DNA of 64,000 nucleotides from the NCBI RefSeq assembly GCF_037975245.1, contig NC_092561.1:1154501-1218500 (forward strand), written 5' to 3'. The first letter of the stretch is position 1; each line of letters starts with the position of its first letter. Both the position numbers and the translations under genes were made by a program. The notes below the pieces were generated by a model. It was not told where the DNA came from. It saw only the letters and a program-made list of their open reading frames with translations, and ran no database searches. The stretch comes from Apostichopus japonicus (lineage: Eukaryota; Echinodermata; Holothuroidea; Aspidochirotida; Stichopodidae). Shown piece after piece: positions 12,429 to 24,135 of this stretch.

Positions 12429-15400
12429 TCATGAAGTACCCGAAGCGCCCTCGCTTTCTTCATCGGCATTGTTATTGCGATCACCATCCTTGCCTTCGGA
12501 GTCCGGAGCTGTATCGAGTCCACTGTCTGGCGATAACTTCAGGTCACCCATACCCTACAGATGTAAACACATACCGCAATGACGGATTACAGAGCAAATC
12601 ATCAGCACGTCAATTTTAAGTATCCTATCGTTGCAAAAAAGTACTATTCAAATTGACCTGCTTGGAGGTCCTGACCATCAAAGTTATTCTGAGACATTGA
12701 CAAGTTCAACCAGATTATAATTAAATCTCTCAGATAGGAACAAACAACCCTTAAGGGTGGTTCTAAAAGCATGCCTCCAAAATGCATCACTGGTACGACA
12801 ATATGGCCACAAAATGCATTCGAAAAGGCAACATATTAAATTGCAACAAATGCTTTGATGGTGACATAAATTACATAGCATACAAAAATACAATTACAGG
12901 TACTTTTAAGCAAAGTTCCTGTACTACAGGGATCAATTTTAAATAGTCTGTCGCACCAAGGCTTTTGCTCAAGAAAATGACTAATCAAAGCCAGAAAATG
13001 TTAAGATCAGGGTTGTGCTGGTGTTATAATTAACACTAGGATTGTTCTGGTGTTTTAATTAGCACCAGACAATATCACTAAAATGAATTTTCCCTTCTGA
13101 AAGTGACATTGTGAGAATCTGAAAATCCTATGCAATCACCAAAAATAAACACTGAAAAATTTGAAAGCATGACTCTGGCTTTTTCATGGGTTGACTAGTA
13201 CAGTATCTGCTGAGGGTCTTTTGAAACAGGGGTGAGGGGTGAATCCCTCATCGGCCCAGTGTACATTGAAATATCAACCAATTCCATTAAAAGAAAAGAA
13301 GAAAAATGAGAACAAACCTCTAGTTCTTGTAAGACTTCATCCATGAAATCAGTAGGGTTGGCTTTATAGCTATGAGCCATATTTATTGCTTCCCTGAATA
13401 ACTGCAAAATAAAACCAAACAAGAGAGACTTGCTTGAATCATGAGCAAGACCTACAGTAGTTAAGGTACAAAACAAACTTAAGTCTTGGCTCATGGGTGG
13501 GGGGTGGGTAGGCCTCTGAAAAACCCCTGGTGTAACTATGTAGTCAGTGAATGATATTCATGGAGCACTTTGCCTATTTCCGGAATAAGGGCACTCAGTC
13601 TATGGTAGTCAAGTAGCCTAGTCTAGGGAATAGATGACTGCACACAATCTCATGCTCTACCCATTACTATCAGTCTATGGTAGTCAAGTAGCCTAGTCTG
13701 GGGAATTGATGACTGCACACAATCTCATGCTCTACCCATTACTATCAGTCTATGGTAGTCAAGTAGCCTAGTCTAGGGAATAGATGACTGCACACAATCT
13801 CATGCTCTACCCATTACTATCAGTCTATGGTAGTCAAGTAGCCTAGTCTGGGAAATAGATGACTGCACACAATCTCATGCTCTACCCATTACTATCAGTC
13901 TATGGTAGTCAAGTAGCCTAGTCTAGGGAATAGATGACTGCACACAATCTCATGCTCTACCCATTACTATCAGTCTATGGTAGTCAAGTAGCCTAGTCTG
14001 GGGAATAGATGACTGCACACAATCTCATGCTCTACCCATTACTATCAGTCTATGGTAGTCAAGTAGCCTAGTCTAGGGAATAGATGACTGCACACAATCT
14101 CATGCTCTACCCATTACTATCAGTCTATGGTAGTCAAGTAGCCTAGTCTGGGGAATTGATGACTGCACACAATCTCATGCTCTACCCATTACTATCAGTC
14201 TATGGTAGTCAAGTAGCCTAGTCTAGGGAATAGATGACTGCACACAATCTCATGCTCTACCCATTACTATCAGTCTATGGTAGTCAAGTAGCCTAGTCTG
14301 GGGAATTGATGACTGCACACAATCTCATGCTCTACCCATTACTACCAGTCTATGGTAGTCAAGTAGCCTAGTCTAGGGAATAGATGACTGCACACAATCT
14401 CATGCTCTACCCATTACTATCAGTCTATGGTAGTCAAGTAGCCTAGTCTGGGGAATTGATGACTGCACACAATCTCATGCTCTACCCATTACTATCAGTC
14501 TATGGTAGTCAAGTAGCCTAGTCTAGGGAATTGATGACTGCACTGTCACGAACGACTTTATTCATTGTACGTGTATTCAGTATATGCTGGTCAGGGTGAT
14601 AAGTAGGTCACTCGCCGTGACTGACAACTTGTGCGTTTTTTTCTGGAAGCTACGAGAAATGATGGCGCTATTCGGTATTAGCGAGTGCAAATTTCCAGAA
14701 CATACGGGAAGTAATTTTTAGCAGGTGACCGGATATCGTCGACCAATGAACGATGCACTATCAGTCGTATCTTCGAGACATGGATGATTCTCGATGTTTT
14801 TCCGTCAGGATTCCTGGAAAAGAACTTTCGGGAGATTAAACCCGGCTATATATAAGAAGAGATATTTTCGGTGAGGAGGAGTTCAGAATTTTCCGATCTA
14901 TTGTATAAAGAAATTCATCTGAGATAAAAGATTAATCGAGGGGACGGACGGAGGAACCGGTGGACTGTTTGTTTATAAGATTGGTGCGTCGTTTAACCGG
15001 GACAGGCGTGACTTCGGCAGAGTTTTTCGGAGTTCACCCAGGAGGAAGCCATCCTTGGGATACAAACGTTGAGTCGAATTGGACCAGCGGGGAACGGTTT
15101 TGCTCCTGACCAAGTCACGGGATACCAGCCTACGAGGGAGAATCCCGACATCATTGTTGGTGACGCAAGGAGGTCAGAACAGCTACGAAAGGAACCGAGA
15201 GCCGGCACGCGCCGCGTAAGATAAGTTAAGTAATCTTTTAAAAATTTAACGGCCGTATAATATTGTAAAATCTGTCTGTAATATTCCAAATTTCTAGTAC
15301 CAATAATCCTTGTACAAATCAGTAGAGATCGTATCATTGTAAATATATCGATTTTGTTAACTTTCAGAAACCTCTCAGTAGTCTTTTGGTCCTTTGAGTT

Positions 15401-18400
15401 CACTTCCCTGAATCTATCTAAAATTTTATTTTTATCGGCTTTGAAGGCCAAAGGAAAAACCCGGGGTCGCAACAGAGGGGGCGCTAGAGGGTGCCATTTT
15501 GTATTATCCCACGGAAGTTGTGACATGCACACAATCTCATGCTCACCCATTACTATCAGTCTATGGTAGTCAAGTAGCCTAGTCTAGGGAATAGATGACT
15601 GCACACAATCTCATGCTCTACCCATTACTATCAGTCTATGGTAGTCAAGTAGCCTAGTCTGGGGAATTGATGACTGCACACAATCTCATGCTCTACCCAT
15701 TACTATCAGTCTATGGTAGTCAAGTAGCCTAGTCTAGGGAATAGATGACTGCACACAATCTCATGCTCTACCCATTACTATCAGTCTATGGTAGTCAAGT
15801 AGCCTAGTCTGGGGAATTGATGACTGCACACAATCTCATGCTCTACCCATTACTATCAGTCTATGGTAGTCAAGTAGCCTAGTCTAGGGAATAGATGACT
15901 GCACACAATCTCATGCTCTACCCATTACTATCAGTCTATGGTAGTCAAGTAGCCTAGTCTGGGGAATAGATGACTGCACACAATCTCGTGCTCTACCCAT
16001 TACTATCAGTCTATGGTAGTCAAGTAGCCTAGTCTAGGGAACAGATGACTGCACACAATCTCATGCTCTACCCATTACTATCAGTCTATGGTAGTCAAGT
16101 AGCCTAGTCTGGGGAATTGATGACTGCACACAATCTCATGCTCTACCCATTACTATCAGTCTATGGTAGTCAAGTAGCCTAGTCTAGGGAATAGATGACT
16201 GCACACAATCTCATGCTCTACCCATTACTATCAGTCTATGGTAGTCAAGTAGCCTAGTCTGGGGAATTGATGACTGCACACAATCTCATGCTCTACCCAT
16301 TACTACCAGTCTATGGTAGTCAAGTAGCCTAGTCTAGGGAATAGATGACTGCACACAATCTCATGCTCTACCCATTACTATCAGTCTATGGTAGTCAAGT
16401 AGCCTAGTCTGGGGAATTGATGACTGCACACAATCTCATGCTCTACCCATTACTATCAGTCTATGGTAGTCAAGTAGCCTAGTCTAGGGAATAGATGACT
16501 GCACACAATCTCATGCTCTACCCATTACTATCAGTCTATGGTAGTCAAGTAGCCTAGTCTGGGGAATTGATGACTGCACACAATCTCATGCTCTACCCAT
16601 TACTACCAGTCTATGGTAGTCAAGTAGCCTAGTCTAGGGAATAGATGACTGCACACAATCTCATGCTCTACCCATTACTATCAGTCTATGGTAGTCAAGT
16701 AGCCTAGTCTGGGGAATTGATGACTGCACACAATCTCATGCTCTACCCATTACTATCAGTCTATGGTAGTCAAGTAGCCTAGTCTAGGGAATTGATGACT
16801 GCACACAATCTCATGCTCACCCATTACTATCAGTCTATGGTAGTCAAGTAGCCTAGTCTAGGGAATAGATGACTGCACACAATCTCATGCTCTACCCATT
16901 ACTATCAGTCTATGGTAGTCAAGTAGCCTAGTCTGGGGAATAGATGACTGCACACAATCTCATGCTCTACCCATTACTATCAGTCTATGGTAGTCAAGTA
17001 GCCTAGTCTAGGGAATAGATGACTGCACACAATCTCATGCTCTACCCATTACTATCAGTCTATGGTAGTCAAGTAGCCTAGTCTAGGGAATTGATGACTG
17101 CACACAATCTCATGCTCTACCCATTACTATCAGTCTATGGTAGTCAAGTAGCCTAGTCTAGGGAATAGATGACTGCACACAATCTCATGCTCTACCCATT
17201 ACTATCAGTCTATGGTAGTCAAGTAGCCTAGTCTGGGGAATTGATGACTGCACACAATCTCATGCTCTACCCATTACTATCAGTCTATGGTAGTCATGTA
17301 TCCTAGTCTATGACTACTGTTGATGTGTAGTCTCTTTTTCTAACCATTTATATATTGGTCTATGCTTCTCCAGCAGAATTTAAGTTATTGTGACATTCGA
17401 ATGGCACTCATTCCCTTCCCCACCCTTCCCTCAACCATCCCAGTGATGAAATGCTAATAGAGGTAACCACAAACTTACAGTTAAGTTAAGGTGGTAGAGA
17501 ATAGGTTCACATAATTTCCCTTAAGTCAGTCACATTCATTAAGTATCTATTTCAAGTTGACGACATGTAAAACAATTCACCCGCTGTCAAACCAGTTTTC
17601 AGTTATGCATGAAAGTGTCCAATAAGCACAGTGTTGGATGGAACTGCCGATTACAAAGTTTGCCAGAGTCGACAGACTATCATCATAAATAAACTCATAA
17701 ATACAAATTTGTTGTGTAAATATTTTGGACGTTATCTTAGACACAGTCTGGAATCAAACTCGGTTAATTCCTTGCAAATTTCGTTTAATGAAATATCACA
17801 AAAGGTGAGGTTCATTTGCTTGAGAATTCAATTAGCATAACGAAAAAATTAAACAAAAGGAAAAAGGCCCCAAATTTATATTTTAGGAATTCTGAGTTTT
17901 TTTTGTGTGTTCCATGCTTCATTAGTCTAGCTTACTTTGGAGGACATTACAATATCAATGTGAGGAAAGCAAAAGAGAAACAACAACATAAACAAAGTCA
18001 CTTTACCTTGACTACGTTAGTACCATCGGCGGCTGAGACAAAGTAGAATGGCATGTTGTATTTCTTTCCAAAATGAAAAGTTTTCTGTGTTACCTTATAA
18101 TCAACTGAAATGAAAAGATATGAAAATGATATATAATTACTGCAGGACCTTTGGATGCAAACAATCACCCAATATAACACAGGCTCCTCAAGTACCTGAC
18201 CAACTCCCACCCTTCCCCCCCCCATCCCCTCCCACTTCTTGCTACTAGCCTCCACCACAACAGGGTTCTGGCAGCAAACATTTTATGTTGGGTATATTTT
18301 GTTGCTAAGTACATTTATTCGGAGGGGAAGGGGCAGAAGTGGGAGGGGGGTAAATGGAATTTTGTACACCATCTGTGGGCTGCAATACTTAAGGATGTGC

Positions 18401-21400
18401 CTACTCTTGTGACCCAACAAATGGAAATACTAAATCATATGGGAAATAATGGATCAGAAAATTTTATATTCATGTCCATTATCGATTTCCTATGTTGATA
18501 TATATCCTATCACAAGCTATTTTATTCCCAGATTAACATAATATCACCATCACATTTATCTGTAACTGTAAAATGTTTGTTTACCTCATAATATGGGAGT
18601 CAAGAATCAACAGTCTTACTGCCATCACATAGCCTCTTTCATAACAGGCTGATTGCCCCTCCCCTTCTCTAGTAGGTATTTACCATAACACTTTAATTCC
18701 TCTTTCTTTTACCATCAAGCTATTCTTACCCCCTCTCATTACAGGCCGACCCCCCCTGCCCCTTCCCTCTTACAACATACTGTAGCTCTATAGTAGGTCT
18801 TCTCCATAACACTTTAAATCCTATTTCTTTTACCAAAATCAAGCTATTCTTACCCCCTCTCATTACAGGCTGACTCCCCTCCCCTGCCCCTTTCCTCTTA
18901 CAACATACTGTAGCTCTCTAGTAGGTATTTACCATAACACTTTAATTCCTCTTTCTTTTACCAAAATCAAACTATTCTTACCCCCCTCATTACAGGCTGA
19001 CCCCCCCCCCTGGCCACTTCCCTCTTACAACATACTGTTGCTCCCTAGTAGGTCCTCTCCATCACACTTCCAATTCTCTTTCTTTTACCAAAATCAAGCT
19101 ATTCTTACCCCCTCTCATTACAGGCTGACCCCCCCCCCCCCCCCGGCTACTTCCCTCTTACAACACACTGTTGCTCCCTAGTAGGTCCTCTCCGTCACAC
19201 TTCAAATTCTCTTTCTTTTACCAAAATCAAGCTATTCTTACCCCCTCTCATTACAGGCTGACCCCCCCCCCCAAACACCTCTTCCCTCTTACAACATACT
19301 GTTGCCCCATAATAGTTCTTCTCTATAACACTTCAAAATCTCTTTCTTTTACCAAAATCAAGCTATTCTTACCCCCTCTCATTACAGGCTGACCCCCCCC
19401 CCCCAACACCTCTTCCTTCTTACAACATACTGTTGCCCCATAATAGTTCTTCTCTATAACACTTCAAATTCTCTTTCGTTTACCAAAATCAAGCTATTCT
19501 AACCCCCTCTCATTACAGGCTGACCCCCCCCCCCCCCCAACACCTCTTCCTTCTTACAACATACTGTTGCCCCATAATAGTTCTTCTCTATAACACTTCA
19601 AATTCTCTTTCTTTTACCAAAATCAAGCTATTCTAACCCCCTCTCATTACAGGCTGACCCCCCCTCCCCTGACCCTTCCCTCTTACAACATGCTGTTGCT
19701 CTCTAGTAGGTCTTCTCCATAACACTTTAATTCCTCTTTCTTTTTACCAGAATCAAGCTATTCTTACCGTCTATTTTATTTGCAGCTAGTAAACAAGGGA
19801 TTTCTGGTCTGTACTCTCTGAGTTCTTTGTACCATGTTGGTAAATTCTTGTAAGTTATCTTTCTAGTGACATCAAAAACCTAGCACAGAAAACAAACAAA
19901 AAATGAAGAAATTTAAGAAATGAATTTGCGGTTAGTTTAAAGACATACTGTATTAGAATACATGACATTAGATCAAAAAATTTACAGGACAGGTTCTCCA
20001 TGTCACAAATTAATGTTTCATTTCAGCAAAAATTCTGCAACGAGACCATCGCTGTCAAAAGAAAAGAAATTCCAGGAGGACAAAGCAACCTTTGGGTTTT
20101 AGATAACCGGTTAACTGCTCAAATAATTGACCAGTTAACTGATTTACAATGGAAGAAATTAATTGGTTAAACTATCAAATGTGACCAATTAACAGTATTT
20201 CAATGAAAGAGCAGTTTGGTTTTTTTTTCTTACTACTTGACTGTCCAGGATGGAGTGGGTAAGTCCCACCCCCTCTCCCCCCCCCTCTCCCCCAACCCAA
20301 CCTGCAGATTCCCATGAAAGAGATCCAGTATAATTGGCAATATGACGTGCACATTGTTGACATACACTTTTTCATTTGGAGATGAGAATTCTCACCAATG
20401 GGGGGTGGGGGGAGGGTATAAGGTATGTGAGGTTAATACAGCCCCTCATCTGGGACCCAGCCATCTCATACTGACCAATTTACTCTAAACAACATATAAA
20501 CCTACATTAATACTCACCAATATACAAGCATGTGCTTTATGATAGTATGAAGGATGTAAACTGCTAAACCTCTCTTGTCCTGCAGTGTCCCAAAAAGCTG
20601 TATAATCAGAAACAGATAGCGAATAGTCTTACAACATACTTATACGATATTATCCATTGCATCCATCACATCATTTTCTTTTCTCATTTTGTCTGTAAAC
20701 GTACAAGGTGAACCACAATCGTACAAACATGGCTACTTACTGTGCTGTAACTCGACATGACACAAACATGGATACTGTGAAAAGTAGACACACACACACA
20801 CTTATACTGTACTATACACACACAGACACGTGCACAACATCAGTAAGCTTAGGCTTACTGTACATACAGTATGTGAAAGAAACAACAACAAGAAAGTATC
20901 AAAATAATGCAGCAAAGAATTTATTGTTTCAGTCTTGTGCATCCCATCTAAAAGGAACGTTGGTTGACCAGAGCAAATGCTACTTAAGTCAACCATGCAC
21001 TCCCCCTCACCCCCCCCCCCACTTCCACCCACACACGCCACTTCCATTGACTTGATTTACACCTATCCTCTGCTACTTGGTATACTATCTAACATACACT
21101 TCACATCTATTCTACATCACACCACCCCTTTCCCCTCCATTTCTCCTACTCCACACATCCCTACCAATGCATACAGTATGTATAGATATGTTGGAACAAG
21201 ATTACATCACCTAATGTGGTTTGCCTACTGTTGAGCTAACTGTACCTACAGATATTTAAATACTCACCAACAGTCACAGCTTCACTGTTTACTTTGGTTT
21301 CATACCTAAAGAGAGTAAGGGCATATGTTGAAAGCTGCTGAGGTCGACTGAAACAAAGGTTAAAGGTTAAGGAAACACAAAGGTACCGATTAGTCGCCGG

Positions 21401-21892
21401 CCACATCATCATGCAATGCTACGTTGTGGTAAATAACAAGTGTAACATCTAACATCCACCAACTTAGAGTTACTGTATATTAATCTAGAGTAGATTGATG
21501 AGAAACTTCGAGCCATGTCTCCATCTATAATATCATGCAATGCTTGGTTACGGTAAATATTAAACTGTGTAAGATCCAACAAGTGGTATACTGTATATCA
21601 AACAAGATACTGCCAAACCTGATATGAACTATGTACACATTGCATGCATGAATGTGTAATGTGTATCTTTATATACTTTGAGTCTGAAATTTTAATATTA
21701 AACAAAAGTCTTTGGATCACTGAAGGCTACATATGCACTACTGTACATATGTCCATGATATGTCAAATTAGTTATCTCATCTGTACATGACTTATCCCTA
21801 GCGTAACTTCTACCGAATTTTAGCACCATATTTATAGTACATTATGTTAGATAAAAGGATACTATCCATCCATCAAAAATCGCTCCACTAAT
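12429..21892 (-). CDS. RABL2: RABL2-type small GTPase (5' exons missing)
   Basis: RABL2 is a Rab-like GTPase that works with the intraflagellar transport system in ciliary assembly. Exons on the minus strand, 5' to 3': 21892-21863, 21347-21268, 20597-20518, 19879-19768, 18104-18007, 13401-13318, 12554-12429. All junctions are GT-AG with matching phases. Diagnostic stretches are LVERFLMDGY, RPQQLSTYALTLF, FWDTAGQERF (switch II, G3), SYYHKAHACIL, VFDVTRK, EIPCLLAANKID (G4, NKID), YFVSAADGTNVVK (G5, SAA) and NPTDFMDEVLQELE, an order and sequence typical of RABL2 rather than other Rabs. The C-terminus is an acidic, Ser-rich tail ending SGTS without prenylation cysteines, as in RABL2. The exon(s) with the start codon and P-loop were not found up to 30 kb. 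The 22.4-26.3 kb transposon lies in the expected intron or upstream region. Exon 21863-21892 is only 30 nt. Confidence 0.92.
13596..14543. repeat. 75-bp minisatellite, left block
   Basis: Tandem 75-bp units starting CAGTCTATGGTAGTCAAGTA, about 12.6 copies and nearly identical. Units alternate between a TCTAGGGAATAGAT form and a TCTGGGGAATTGAT form, so much of the array repeats as a 150-bp dimer. It lies in the RABL2 intron between exons 18007-18104 and 13318-13401. The array continues after a solo LTR. Confidence 0.97.
14544..15525. mobile_element. Solo LTR inserted in the minisatellite
   Basis: A 982-bp segment that starts TGTCAC and ends GTGACA (TG...CA rule with a short inverted repeat) and is flanked by the 5-bp direct repeat TGCAC at 14539-14543 and 15526-15530. 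Removing it rejoins the 75-bp array in register. It contains a TATA-like motif at 14846-14856. No gag, protease, reverse transcriptase or primer-binding-site sequence is present, so only one LTR remains after recombination. A 185-codon open stretch on the minus strand inside it has no retroelement domain. The 5-bp duplication fits Ty3/Gypsy- or Bel-type elements. Confidence 0.85.
15526..17310. repeat. 75-bp minisatellite, right block
   Basis: About 24 more copies of the same unit as the left block, again alternating in the TCTAGGG/TCTGGGG and AATAGAT/AATTGAT variants. An ACTACC variant recurs at 16303 and 16603, exactly 300 bp apart (and once in the left block), and a 2-bp deletion variant (GCTCACCC) occurs at the LTR edge and near 16815. 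These shared variants suggest expansion by multi-unit blocks. The array ends in a degraded unit near 17300. Confidence 0.97.
18640..19758. repeat. ~130-bp tandem array carrying copies of the RABL2 5' splice site
   Basis: Eight imperfect units of 124-134 bp, each with a C-rich run, a TTACAACATACTGTTGC-like block, CTTTCTTTTACC and then CAAGCTATTCTTACC. The last word is the reverse complement of the donor region of RABL2 exon 19768-19879 (GGTAAGAATAGCTTG). It starts at about 18716, 18840, 18968, 19095, 19228, 19359, 19490 and 19624, with the real donor at 19754. Two units next to the exon read CTATTCTAACC instead. The array is intronic and immediately downstream of the real donor in the direction of transcription. 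Confidence 0.9.
21348..21862 (-). other. Intron with U12-type (minor spliceosome) signals in RABL2
   Basis: On the minus strand the intron starts GTATCCTTTT, a match to the U12 donor consensus, and has TTCCTTAAC, the U12 branch-site consensus, shortly before its TTTCAG acceptor. The splice joins TA to T and produces tyrosine in MDGYRPQQLSTY, which keeps the RABL2 reading frame. There is no long polypyrimidine tract apart from the CTTT repeats around the branch site. Confidence 0.75.
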
Positions 21893-22954
21893 CTGAAAAA
21901 GAAAGAGAGAATTGAAATTTAAGAACAAAACTGACGTCAGATCATAATTTGTTGGCAGTAGATCATTCCCTAGATGTGTATGATGTTCTTCGGGAAGTAC
22001 AGTATGTCACCTGACCCAGCAAGTGAACGGTTTCACCACTTAGGTCTTTAATACCAAGGTCTCTGAGATCAACCCAAATACACTCCTGACCTTATTATCA
22101 ATGTATGGATAACAAATTTGCTAAGTACTGCCAGTTTCTTGGCACAAGTAGTCAGGCTTGGCAAAACTTATTACAGTACAGCAAGCTTAGATGGTGTCCA
22201 AATTCTATTTCTTGTGCTTTGTACAGTAAAGAGACAATTACTGTAGGTCTTGAGCAAAAAATGGAAAGTAAACAGGAAGGCATCACAGGAAGGCATTTAT
22301 GGTAGGTTCACTGTAGGCCTATATGCACTGTTTATTGTTTTGCTTCACACTACCTACTGTATAGTAGTGTTTACACGGGTCCAAAAATCGGGAACCGGGT
22401 ACCCGAGGGCCGTTACCCGTCGGGTATCCAGGTACCCGGAAAAAATTTGTTTACCCTCGTGTATCCCGATTTTCAAGAAATTACATATTGGATGCTGTAA
22501 TAAATGCATTATATTCTCTACTGACAATGTTTTCATGTTCAAATACGTAGGTGTAAGATAAGGTATAAAACCTCCCTCAATAAATTTTATTTGCTTCTGT
22601 TTCTTTCATTAACTTGTTAATAAATTAATTATTTAATTATAATTAGCATTACTACTAACATCGCACTGCCGCCGCTGCTTATGCTAGCTCGTGCACGTCT
22701 ATTGGATCAAACCATATAAATATCCAATTTAGCTCTTAAACAGTTTTTAATACTACTACTATCTATTATGCAGGCCCAGGGTTCGCATTAGCAGCGCGAT
22801 TCGCGCAATTTGATCGCATTTGGAATAAACGATTAGTAAAAGGCCACTTGCGATTACTATTTTTAGTTATCCCGTCTATAATCCATAAACATCGCGTAAA
22901 ATTCCTTGTCAGCCTTTCCTTCTTTGAAATCAACGAATGAATAAATAATAATTT

Positions 22955-23450
22955 CTTCCACATGGTAGCCTAACACCACACTAAGTCAATGAGAAATCTA
23001 GCTAAGCCTAATCATCTGTTTATTTGCTGGAGTTGTGACGCAGTTATAAGACATCCATGGAATTCTTTCGTTATTGCTGTTACGTTCGACCACATGGTTG
23101 CCTAACACCACACTAAGTCAATCGGAGTAGTCTAGCCTAGCCATCTGTTTATTAGCTGAAATTGTGACGCAGTTATAAGATGTCTATGGAAAGCTTTCGT
23201 TATTGCTGTTATCTTCGAACACATGGTAGCCTAACAACACACTTAGTCAATGGGAAATCGGCCTAACCATCGGTTTGCAATTTTTTTTTTAAACAATGAC
23301 ACTTTGCGTATGATTCGGGTAATAAATTAAGACCGGGTAGTATCGCGTCGAGCGGGCCCCTTCGTTATTGCTGTTATCTTCGACCACATTGTCGCCTAAC
23401 ACCACACTAAGTCAATGGGAAATCTGCCTAACCGTCGGTTTGCCATTTTT
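22955..23450. repeat. ~130-165 bp tandem repeat inside the hAT-like element
   Basis: Four partial units share CACATGGT(A/T)GCCTAACACCACACTAAGTCAAT, split here as CACATGG, GCCTAACACCAC and ACTAAGTCAAT, followed by CATCTGTTTATT and TTCGTTATTGCTGTTA blocks. Later units have T-rich insertions. Confidence 0.8.
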
Positions 23451-23639
23451 TTTTTAAATCACACTTTGCTTAGGATTCGGGTAATAAATTAGGAACCGGG
23501 TAGTATCACGTCGGGCGGGTACCCGGGTACCCGGATAACCCGGTACAATTATAGAATACAGGGCCATTCATTAACTCTTCCCAGCATCCGGATGCGCGGT
23601 GTGTCTGGACTCTGTACATGTCCGTACACGTATGACGCC

Positions 23640-23990
23640 CTCTAAAATTCCATCACGTATTTCATTTTGACTCCGCATCCGCGCATCCGCGCATCCACCC
23701 CGGGAGTACTAGGAAAGGACTTATATAATTTTCGAAAGTTTCCCCATATACGACCATATACGATTTACCATCACGTGTTTCATTTTGACTCCGCGTGTTT
23801 CATTTTGACTCCGCATCCGCGCATCCACCCCGGGAGTACTAGGAAAGGACTTAGATAATTTTCGAAAGTTTCCCCATATACGACCATATACGATATACCA
23901 TCACCTATTTCATTTTGACTCCGCATCCGCGCATCCGCGCATCCACCCCGGGAGTACTAGGAATGGACTTAAATAAATTTCGAAAAGTTT
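23640..23990. repeat. ~115-120 bp tandem repeat, three units
   Basis: Each unit has ATTTCATTTTGACTCCGC, one or more CGCATC direct repeats, CACCCCGGGAGTACTAGGAA and GACTTA-TAATTTTCGAAAG. It lies between the CCGGGTACC-rich part and the foldback. An open stretch at 23667-23858 is produced by the repeat and is not a gene. Confidence 0.85.
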
Positions 23991-24135
23991 CGACATACCA
24001 TCACGTATTTCCAATACTGAAAGTCCCGTATGTACAGTACGAAGATATTCCACATCAATAGTGTGTCGTTCTTAAAAGGCATCCGTACATGTGACGTGTG
24101 ACGCCCTCTAAAATTCCACCACAGAAGTAGTGAGA

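Noticed and set aside
14993-15569. 185-codon minus-strand and 71-codon plus-strand open frames
   Set aside because: They lie within or across the end of the solo LTR and have no retroelement or host domain.
13596-17310. CRISPR-like regular repeats
   Set aside because: The whole 75-bp unit is repeated with no unique spacers, in a eukaryotic intron; it is a minisatellite.
20708-21234. Overlapping 80-115 codon frames on both strands
   Set aside because: They lie in a RABL2 intron and come from CA- and C-rich low-complexity sequence.
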